Shown one piece after another: positions 1 to 5,566 of a stretch of DNA of 5,812 bases (its first letter is position 1; the number at the start of each line of letters is the position of its first letter). The notes below the pieces were generated by a model that was not told where the DNA came from, did not search any database, and saw nothing but the letters and a program-made list of their open reading frames with translations. This DNA is from Candidatus Gastranaerophilales bacterium (GTDB lineage Bacteria > Cyanobacteriota > Vampirovibrionia > Gastranaerophilales > JAILCC01): NCBI GenBank assembly GCA_024408745.1, contig JAKSUS010000080.1:1-5812 (forward strand). Reading direction: 5' to 3'. The position numbers and the translations under genes are program-made.

Positions 1-821
1 ATAACGGAAATATTAAAGTTGAAGATGTTATAGAAAATTCACCAGCATATAAGAATGGCTTAAAAGTGAATGATATAATTTTAAAAATTGATGGTAGTTC
101 AGCCGCAGGACAAGATATAAAAAAAATAGCAAGTATGATTAGAGGTAAAAAAGGTACAAAAGTTAAACTTCTCATTTTGCGGGATAAGAGCGAACTTGAA
201 AAATTAATAACAAGAGATGATATAGTTTTAAAATCTGTTTCTTACAAAATTATCAATAAAGATATTGCTTATATCAAAATTAATACTTTTATGAGTGAAA
301 CTACCGCAAAAGAATTCATTGATGCTTTAACGCAAACAAAAACTGCAAAGAAAGTGATAATTGACTTAAGGAACAATTCAGGCGGATTATTGCAAAATGC
401 TATTTTTATTTCAAACATTTTATTAAAAGAAGGTGTAATTGTAAGTGTTTGGAGTAAAACGAATAAAGAAATTACAAAAGTTCAGGGTGCAGGACTGCAT
501 GATGACAGACCTCTTGCTGTTTTAACCAACGGTTTGACTGCAAGTGCCTCGGAAATATTAGCGGCAGCACTTCAGGATAATAACAGGGCGGTTTTAGTCG
601 GAGAAAAAACTTACGGTAAAGGTATTATACAAAGAATAACTCCACTTCCTTTGAATACGGCAATGAATGTTACAATTGCAAAATATTTAACTCCTGGTGG
701 TAATGATATTCATAAAAACGGCATAAAACCTGATTGGGAAGTTAAATATACAGTTGATGATGCGAAGAAAAAACTTGATCCTCAATTAGATAAAGCAGTT
801 GAAGTTTTAAACAGTTTTTAA
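1..821 (+). CDS. ctpA: C-terminal processing peptidase, S41/CtpA family (5' end outside window)
   Basis: Serine protease that cleaves the C-terminal tails of envelope or secreted proteins; family members act outside the cytoplasmic membrane. The frame is open from the left edge (first full codon at 3), so the N-terminus, with any signal peptide, is missing. About 272 codons are visible of a family length near 400. The visible part begins inside a PDZ domain (VEDVIENSPA, then GLKVNDIILKIDG, about bases 18-95). The S41 core follows, with DLRNNSGG (about 363-386). The nucleophile is the first Ser of TASASEI (543-545) and the general-base Lys is in YGKG (618-620), 25 residues apart as in characterised CtpA enzymes. 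The C-terminal AKYLTPGG...GIKPDWEV block (about 678-752) is typical. The codon at 66 is GTG inside the PDZ domain and is not a start. Which paralogue (CtpA, CtpB or Prc) cannot be decided. No terminator hairpin is visible before the convergent ankyrin gene. Confidence 0.93.
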   Translation, partial: NGNIKVEDVIENSPAYKNGLKVNDIILKIDGSSAAGQDIKKIASMIRGKKGTKVKLLILRDKSELEKLITRDDIVLKSVSYKIINKDIAYIKINTFMSETTAKEFIDALTQTKTAKKVIIDLRNNSGGLLQNAIFISNILLKEGVIVSVWSKTNKEITKVQGAGLHDDRPLAVLTNGLTASASEILAAALQDNNRAVLVGEKTYGKGIIQRITPLPLNTAMNVTIAKYLTPGGNDIHKNGIKPDWEVKYTVDDAKKKLDPQLDKAVEVLNSF

Positions 822-827
822 CTATTG

Positions 828-1841
828 CTATCTTCTTGCACCTGGTTTTCTTATGCTTTTTCGGGATTTTGGGTGCCGATTATTATATGTTTCTTCTTGC
901 TCCGTTTTCATATTAGCAAAAAATTGTTCTTTAATATCTTCTCGGACTTTTTTATTCGCCATCAAACTTGTACCAATCCACGCTTGATGTGCACCATAAA
1001 TTTCATCAGCAGTTTGACCAAATTCATCTTTTATACTTGTATTGGCACCAAGTGATTTTAATTTATCCATCATCTTTTTATTTTGTACGGCATGTATTAG
1101 TGCTGTTTTACCGTTTGATACTTTATTAATATCAGCACCAAGTTTTACAAGTTTTTCTACAAAATCATAATATCCAAATAATGTTGCTGTCATTAATGCA
1201 GTATATCCTTGTTTGTCAATATCATCAAGATTATTGGGATTAGCTTTTGCTATAATTTCTAATGATTTTATATTTTGCACATATACAGCAAGCATTAATG
1301 CATTATATCCAGTAAAAGAATCTTTTTTTGTTACATCAGCTCCTTTTTGACAAAGTATTTCTACGGTTTTGGAATTACCCTTTGCCACCGCATGTAATAA
1401 CGGAGTCATATTAATATTAGTTTTATCAACGTAATTAACATCGGCATGATGATTTTCTATCAAATAATCAACGATTTTATAATGTCCTAACGCAGCAACA
1501 TCAGATAATATTAATCCTAAATTAATATTTTCGGGATTATTTTCTTTTAGATAAGTTTGTACTTTTTCTAAATATTCATCATACATTTCAGAGTATTCTT
1601 CAGGTGTGCATTCTTCATTTACAGATGGGAATTCTTTAATAATTTTACGTAATTCGTCTGTTTTATCAATTTCACTGCCAAAATTTATATTTGCCATTGC
1701 ATTATTTCTCAAAATCTCTGTAAGATTAGGATTTGAAATGAAATTTTGAGAAGAAGGTTTTTCTGAGTTTTTATTTCTTTGAGCTAAAAATTTTAAATTA
1801 ATATTATTCGATTTAATTTCTGTTATTAACGATATATGCAT
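828..1841 (-). CDS. Ankyrin-repeat protein, function unknown (337 aa)
   Basis: Protein of stacked ankyrin repeats, a scaffold for protein-protein contacts; the partner is unknown. Residues 1-60 are low in complexity and rich in Asn/Ser, ending in NINFGSE. Residues 61-105 look helical and charged. About five ankyrin units follow: ~107-138 (ALGHYKIVDYLIENHHADVN), ~142-172 (TPLLHAVAKGN...GADV), ~176-207 (degenerate), ~210-240 (GYTALMTATLFGY...LGADIN) and ~242-272 (KTALIHAV...LGANTSIKD), then a partial cap (FGQTADEI). The C-terminus is strongly basic (KSRKSIRKPGARR). There is no signal peptide, membrane segment or enzymatic domain, so I predict a soluble protein or one exported without a classical signal. 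The start ATG (1839-1841) has no clear Shine-Dalgarno sequence. Met49 is an alternative start that would drop most of the Asn-rich region but keep INFG. The gene is convergent with the peptidase and divergent from der, so it is probably its own transcription unit. Its codon use looks as AT-rich as its neighbours'. Confidence 0.88.
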   Translation of the reverse strand: MHISLITEIKSNNINLKFLAQRNKNSEKPSSQNFISNPNLTEILRNNAMANINFGSEIDKTDELRKIIKEFPSVNEECTPEEYSEMYDEYLEKVQTYLKENNPENINLGLILSDVAALGHYKIVDYLIENHHADVNYVDKTNINMTPLLHAVAKGNSKTVEILCQKGADVTKKDSFTGYNALMLAVYVQNIKSLEIIAKANPNNLDDIDKQGYTALMTATLFGYYDFVEKLVKLGADINKVSNGKTALIHAVQNKKMMDKLKSLGANTSIKDEFGQTADEIYGAHQAWIGTSLMANKKVREDIKEQFFANMKTEQEETYNNRHPKSRKSIRKPGARR

Positions 1842-1884
1842 ATATTCAACCCATGAAAAATTGTTTCTGTTTGTATTAAATAGA

Positions 1885-1914
1885 AGTATAAAATAATTTG
1901 TTACTTAAATTATA
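1885..1914 (-). promoter_or_regulatory. Candidate -10 elements for the ankyrin gene
   Basis: Read on the minus strand, there is a perfect TATAAT at 1914-1909 and a TATACT at 1890-1885. They would place transcription starts about 60 or 37 bases before the ATG. Neither has a convincing -35 box at 16-18 bases, and AT-rich sequence yields such hexamers by chance. The choice between them is open. Confidence 0.3.
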
Positions 1915-1922
1915 AAAATGCA

Positions 1923-1952
1923 TTGGTGAGAAATCTTTTCTTAAAATATAAC
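1923..1952 (+). promoter_or_regulatory. Candidate promoter for der-plsY-gpsA
   Basis: TTGGTG (1923-1928) and TATAAC (1947-1952) are separated by 18 bases. They would start transcription near 1959, about 33 bases before the der ATG. The -10 matches consensus at 5 of 6 positions and the -35 at 3 of 6. A second -10-like TATCCT at 1980-1985 would instead start transcription almost at the der ATG. The site overlaps the region where the ank -35 would lie. Confidence 0.35.
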
Positions 1953-1991
1953 ATACTTTAATTTTTATCATGTTTTTAGTATCCTATTTTT

Positions 1992-3329
1992 ATGAGTAAT
2001 AAAAGACCGACAATTGCAATTATAGGACGTCCTAACGTTGGAAAATCGACTTTCACCAACAGGCTTATAGGTGAGAGAAAATCAATCGTGGACGATTTAC
2101 CGGGAGTTACAAGGGACAGAATTTATTTTGATACCGAATGGCTCGGTAAAAAGTTTACCATAATTGATACAGGCGGAATTATTCCTGATAGTGCTGATGA
2201 TATTATGCTGTCAATTTTCGACCAAGCAAAAATTGCAGCGGAAGAAGCAGATGTTATTATTTTTATGGTTGATGGGAGAGATGGTATCAATCCTGCCGAT
2301 TTTGATATTGCACAAATTTTAAGGCAGTCAAAAAAACAAGTTTTTTTGGCAGTTAATAAAATTGATGCCCCTGAAAAAATCCCTTTAATTAATGAGTTTT
2401 ATGAATTAGGTTTAGGGAATCCTTATGCGGTTTCGGCTTTACATGGTTCGGGTGGACTTGGCGATATGTTAGAGGATATTATTAAAATATTGCCCGAAAA
2501 AGAAGAAGTTGAAGAAGAAAAGCAAATTAAAGTTGCGATTGTAGGAAAACCGAATGCTGGCAAATCATCTTTAACAAATTCATTACTTGGTAAAAACAGA
2601 GTTATCGTTAGTGACATCGCCGGAACGACAAGAGATACAATAAATTCTAATGTTGTTATCAATAATCAGGAGTATGTTTTAATTGATACTGCAGGAATAA
2701 GAAAAAAATCAAAAGTTGAATACGGTGTTGAAAAATTTGCGGTAACAAGAGCAATCAATGCAATTGATGAAGCAGATGTCGTAATTTTAATGGTGGATGT
2801 TGTAGAGGGTTTTACTGATCAGGATAAGAAAATTGTTGCAATTACTCAGGAAGCAGGTAAAGGCTTGATTATCGCAATGAACAAATGGGATTTAATTGAA
2901 AATAAGACCTCTGTAACAATTAATGAACACACAAAAAAATTAAGAGATGATGCCCCTTATTTAGATTACGTTCCTGTTATTTTTATTAGTGCTTTGGAAA
3001 AACAAAGATTAACTAAGATATTTGACCTTGTTAATGAAGTTTATAAGCAAGCTACCAAAAGAGTTTCAACAAGTTTATTTAATAAAATAATTTTAGAGGC
3101 TTATACATTAAATCCTCCAATTATTGAAAAAAATAAAAGATTAAGAATTTACTACGCAACACAAGTTAGTGTTGCCCCGCCTGTATTTGTTATTTTCGTA
3201 AATGACAGTACACTTGTAAAACCGTCTTATAAAAGATATATAGAGAAAAAATTGAGAGAGGCTTTCGGTTTTAACGGAGTACCGTTTAAGGTAGTTTTCA
3301 AAAACCGAAAAGAGAAGGAGAAAAAGTAA
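1992..3329 (+). CDS. der: Ribosome assembly GTPase Der (EngA), 445 aa
   Basis: Essential double GTPase that binds the ribosome and is needed for maturation of the 50S subunit. It has the family's unique layout of two tandem G domains plus a C-terminal KH-like domain. G domain 1 has P-loop GRPNVGKST (12-20), DTGG (59-62), NKID (122-125) and SAL (148-150). An acidic linker (about 169-177, EKEEVEEEK) follows. G domain 2 has P-loop GKPNAGKSS (185-193), GTTRD (211-215), DTAG (232-235), NKWD (297-300) and SAL (333-335). The KH-like domain spans about 355-437 (RLRIYYATQVSVAPP, then the PSYKRYIEKKLREAF helix), ending in a basic tail (NRKEKEKK). The length is normal and all GTP-binding motifs are intact. 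The ATG start gives a standard N-terminus, but no Shine-Dalgarno sequence precedes it. It is the first gene of a run with plsY (3-base gap) and gpsA. Confidence 0.98.
   Translation: MSNKRPTIAIIGRPNVGKSTFTNRLIGERKSIVDDLPGVTRDRIYFDTEWLGKKFTIIDTGGIIPDSADDIMLSIFDQAKIAAEEADVIIFMVDGRDGINPADFDIAQILRQSKKQVFLAVNKIDAPEKIPLINEFYELGLGNPYAVSALHGSGGLGDMLEDIIKILPEKEEVEEEKQIKVAIVGKPNAGKSSLTNSLLGKNRVIVSDIAGTTRDTINSNVVINNQEYVLIDTAGIRKKSKVEYGVEKFAVTRAINAIDEADVVILMVDVVEGFTDQDKKIVAITQEAGKGLIIAMNKWDLIENKTSVTINEHTKKLRDDAPYLDYVPVIFISALEKQRLTKIFDLVNEVYKQATKRVSTSLFNKIILEAYTLNPPIIEKNKRLRIYYATQVSVAPPVFVIFVNDSTLVKPSYKRYIEKKLREAFGFNGVPFKVVFKNRKEKEKK
3315..3320 (+). promoter_or_regulatory. Shine-Dalgarno for plsY inside the end of der
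   Basis: AAGGAG lies within the last der codons, 12 bases before the plsY ATG, which is longer than the usual spacing. A ribosome finishing der passes over it, so translation of the two genes is probably coupled. The site supports the ATG at 3333 as the plsY start. Confidence 0.6.
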
Positions 3330-3332
3330 AAA

Positions 3333-3953
3333 ATGAATTTAATTTTGATTTGTTTGATTATTTTTGTTGCATCTTATGTAATTGGTTCATTCCCGACAGG
3401 ATATTTGGTTGTTAAAATTTTTAAAAATGAAGATATAAGAACAATCGGTTCAGGAAGTACCGGTGCAACAAATGTTAAGAGAGTTTTAGGGAAAAGAGGA
3501 TTTTTCGGAGTTTTATTGGTTGATGCTATAAAAGGTTTTATTCCTGTTTTTATTGCAGAATACTTGGAAAAGAAATTAGGATTACCCGAATATGCAACAA
3601 TAGGTATACTTCCTATCATAGCTTCTGTTGCTGTAATCATAGGACACAGTAAATCAATATTTTTAAAGTTTACAGGTGGAAAATCAGTTGCTACTTGTGC
3701 AGGTGTTTGTTTGGCACTTGACTGGAGAGTTGCTTTAATTTGTTATTTATATTTTGCGGTTGTTTCTTACGTTTCAAAATATATTTCACTTGCTTCAACA
3801 ACAGTTATGGTTCTAATGGTTGTTTTAATGTGGTTTTTCGGTAAACCTGTACCTTACTTAATATTCTGTTCTTTTGTTGCAATTTATGTTATATATTTAC
3901 ATAGAGAGAATATTAAAAGATTATTAAACGGAACGGAAAACAAAGTAAGATAA
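3333..3953 (+). CDS. plsY: Acyl-phosphate:glycerol-3-phosphate acyltransferase PlsY, 206 aa
   Basis: Integral membrane enzyme that transfers an acyl group from acyl-phosphate (made by PlsX, not in this window) to glycerol-3-phosphate, giving lysophosphatidic acid, the first committed step of phospholipid synthesis. It has several hydrophobic segments (roughly 3-25, 56-78, 88-104, 121-147, 153-169 and 173-189). The family motifs are present: GSFPTGYLV (18-26), GSGSTGATN (39-47) with RVLGKRG and DAIKG, GHSKSIFLKFTGGKSVAT (104-121), and the tail HRENIKRLLNGTENK (190-204). Ser-Thr in GSGSTGATN and Ser in GGKSVAT replace the more usual GSGNxGATN and GGKGVAT. I recall these as the cyanobacterial-type variants, so I do not read them as loss of function. 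The next gene, gpsA, makes its substrate. It is translated from the Shine-Dalgarno inside der. Confidence 0.97.
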   Translation: MNLILICLIIFVASYVIGSFPTGYLVVKIFKNEDIRTIGSGSTGATNVKRVLGKRGFFGVLLVDAIKGFIPVFIAEYLEKKLGLPEYATIGILPIIASVAVIIGHSKSIFLKFTGGKSVATCAGVCLALDWRVALICYLYFAVVSYVSKYISLASTTVMVLMVVLMWFFGKPVPYLIFCSFVAIYVIYLHRENIKRLLNGTENKVR

Positions 3954-3972
3954 TTTTTAAGGGAGTATATAT

Positions 3973-4983
3973 ATGAAGTTAGCAATTTTAGGTGCCGGAA
4001 GTTGGGGATTAACCTTAGCCTGGATGTTAGATGAAAACTTTGATGATATTTATGTTTGGGGCAGAAGTGAAGACTTTACACCTGAATTTCTTGCAACTAA
4101 AAAAAAATCATATCCGATAGAAGTTCAATTGCCGGAAAGAACAGTTATTACACAAAACATGGAAGAAGCGATTAAAGATGCTGAAATTATTTTACTTGTT
4201 GTATCAACCGCAGGTACTCGTCCCGTTTGTGAAATGATTAAAAATGCAGGTGTTAAACCTTCTCAAATTATTGTTAATGCTTCAAAAGGTATTGAATTGC
4301 CAAGCTTAAAAACATTAAGTACAGTTATATCAGAAGTTTTACCGAATAATAAAGTTGCCGTTTTGTCAGGTCCTACTTTGGCTATGGAAGTGTTAAAAGG
4401 GCTTCCGACTGCGGCAAGTATTGCATGCAGTGATTTAGAAACAGCAGAATATTTACAAAAATACTTTAACGTTCCAAACAGATTTAGAATTTATACAAAT
4501 ACTGACGTTACAGGTGTTGAATTGGGCGGAAGTTTGAAAAACGTTGTCGCTATTGCTTCAGGTTTTGTTGATGCTAAAAAATTCGGTTGCAATTCAAGGG
4601 GCGCAATTTTAACAAGAGGTTTTGCGGAAATTGTCAGAATTGGTTTAGCATTAGGTGCAAATCCGAGTACTTTATACGGTTTATCTGGTATGGGAGATTT
4701 GATTGCAACTTGTTCAAGCCCGTTGAGCCGAAATTATCAGGTTGGTTATAAATTAGGACAAGGTAAAAAACTTGATGATATTTTGAAAGAATTAGGTGCA
4801 ATAGCCGAAGGCGTAAAAACTTCTCAAGCATTATGCGAATTAGCAGAAAAATTAGGCATGGAAGTTCCTTTATCAAAAACAGTTTATCAGGCAGTTTATA
4901 CCGATATTTCGCACGAAGAACTTCTTGGCAATTTAATGAACAGAAAATTTAAAAGCGAAGAAAGTTACAAATTAAAAAATTAA
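3973..4983 (+). CDS. gpsA: NAD(P)H-dependent glycerol-3-phosphate dehydrogenase GpsA, 336 aa
   Basis: Cytoplasmic enzyme that reduces dihydroxyacetone phosphate to sn-glycerol-3-phosphate, the backbone used by PlsY just upstream. The N-terminal Rossmann fold starts with GAGSWG (7-12). NASKGIE (102-108) carries a conserved Lys, and SGPTLAMEV (132-140) follows. The C-terminal helical domain has ELGGSLKNVVAIASG (183-197, with the active-site Lys 189), RGAILTRGFAEI (209-220), GLSGMGDLIATC (236-247), SRNYQVG (252-258) and EGVKTS (279-284). The length is typical. A strong Shine-Dalgarno (AAGGGAG, 3959-3965) sits 7 bases before the ATG. The gap to plsY is 19 bases, so it is likely co-transcribed with der and plsY. 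Met138 lies where Lys or Glu is common (GPxxAKEV), a position not known to be catalytic. A run of nine A bases (4099-4107) codes for Lys43-45. Confidence 0.97.
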   Translation: MKLAILGAGSWGLTLAWMLDENFDDIYVWGRSEDFTPEFLATKKKSYPIEVQLPERTVITQNMEEAIKDAEIILLVVSTAGTRPVCEMIKNAGVKPSQIIVNASKGIELPSLKTLSTVISEVLPNNKVAVLSGPTLAMEVLKGLPTAASIACSDLETAEYLQKYFNVPNRFRIYTNTDVTGVELGGSLKNVVAIASGFVDAKKFGCNSRGAILTRGFAEIVRIGLALGANPSTLYGLSGMGDLIATCSSPLSRNYQVGYKLGQGKKLDDILKELGAIAEGVKTSQALCELAEKLGMEVPLSKTVYQAVYTDISHEELLGNLMNRKFKSEESYKLKN

Positions 4984-5074
4984 TTTTTATAAGCCCTTTA
5001 CAAAACTTAGTATATTAACGTTTTTTGATAAATTGATAGTATAATAAAACATGTAAAATCATATTATTGGTTGG
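4984..5074 (+). promoter_or_regulatory. gpsA-coaD spacer with candidate coaD promoter
   Basis: This 91-base spacer holds a perfect -10 box, TATAAT, at 5040-5045. It would start transcription near 5052, leaving a leader of about 23 bases before coaD. The -35 is unclear; TTAACG (5015-5020) matches at 4 of 6 positions but is 19 bases away. A second TAGTAT-type hexamer lies at 5008-5013. No GC-rich hairpin with a T-run is visible, so read-through from gpsA into coaD is possible. Confidence 0.5.
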
Positions 5075-5566
5075 ATGATGGTAACAGCAATTTATCCGGG
5101 GAGTTTTGACCCAATAACAAAAGGACATATAGACGTTTTAAATAAGGCAGCAAAAATTTTTGACAAAGTAATAATTGCGGTCAGCATTAACTATTCAAAA
5201 AAAAGCATGTTCTCTATTGAAGAACGTGTTGACATGATTAAAAAATCAATTGAAGGTTTTGATAATGTTGAAGTTGATTCATTTAGCGGATTAACAGCAA
5301 AATATGCTAAAGAAAAAGGCGCAAAGGCAATTATAAGAGGTTTGAGAGCGATTAGTGATTTTGAATATGAGATGCAAATGGCTCAAATGAATAATAATTT
5401 ATATGATGATATCGAAACGGTATTTTTGGTTCCGAAATCAAAATATAATTTTATTTCATCAAGTATAGTAAAAGAAGTTTCAAGCTTAGGCGGTGACATT
5501 AATAAATTTGTAACGCCTGTTGTAAGTGAGTATTTAACAAATAATATAAATAGAGGTGAATTATGA
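5075..5566 (+). CDS. coaD: Phosphopantetheine adenylyltransferase CoaD, 163 aa
   Basis: Cytoplasmic enzyme that joins ATP and 4'-phosphopantetheine to give dephospho-CoA and pyrophosphate, the penultimate step of coenzyme A synthesis. It is a small nucleotidyltransferase of normal length. The N-terminal AIYPGSFDPITKGHID (5-20) carries the TxGH form of the nucleotide-binding motif (His18). Further family blocks are FSIEERVDMI (46-55), VDSFSGLTAKYAKEKGA (67-83), IIRGLRAISDFEYEMQMAQMN (86-106) and YNFISSSIVKEV (124-135). Two ATGs follow each other at 5075 and 5078; the second gives MVTAIYPG, equally good for the family. Neither has a Shine-Dalgarno sequence, so the start may be one codon downstream. 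It probably has its own promoter. Its stop overlaps the start of the next gene (ATGA), so the two are co-transcribed and probably translationally coupled. Confidence 0.97.
   Translation: MMVTAIYPGSFDPITKGHIDVLNKAAKIFDKVIIAVSINYSKKSMFSIEERVDMIKKSIEGFDNVEVDSFSGLTAKYAKEKGAKAIIRGLRAISDFEYEMQMAQMNNNLYDDIETVFLVPKSKYNFISSSIVKEVSSLGGDINKFVTPVVSEYLTNNINRGEL

Larger units (their letters stand above)
1842..1991. other. Divergent intergenic region between ank and der
   Basis: This 150-base AT-rich spacer lies between two divergent genes and must hold both promoters. Several -10-like hexamers occur on each strand (listed separately). I see no RNA gene, terminator, clear operator or long repeat. The only short symmetric element is ATGCAT at 1918-1923. 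Confidence 0.7.

Noticed and set aside
66..68. GTG as a start codon of the peptidase
   Set aside because: The frame is open upstream to the window edge and encodes the preceding PDZ-domain residues, so this is an internal Val.
825..1055. Open frame on the + strand, 76 codons
   Set aside because: It lies wholly antisense to the C-terminal part of the ankyrin gene. It has no family resemblance or ribosome site, and its Phe/Cys-rich composition is as expected from the reverse of a Lys/Glu-rich gene.
2423..2662. Open frame on the minus strand inside der
   Set aside because: It is antisense to well-conserved GTPase motifs and has no recognisable product.
3374..3640. Open frame on the minus strand inside plsY
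   Set aside because: It is a shadow of the conserved PlsY coding sequence with no independent support.
4384..4388. Met138 in GpsA (GPTLAMEV) as a loss-of-function change
   Set aside because: The position often holds Lys or Glu but is not a known catalytic residue, and all recognised catalytic and binding motifs are intact.
4634..4876. Open frame on the minus strand inside gpsA
   Set aside because: It is a shadow of the conserved GpsA C-terminal domain with no independent support.
4975..4988. AAAAATTAATTTTT palindrome at the gpsA stop as a terminator
   Set aside because: It is all A/T with no loop or GC stem, and is expected by chance in such AT-rich sequence.
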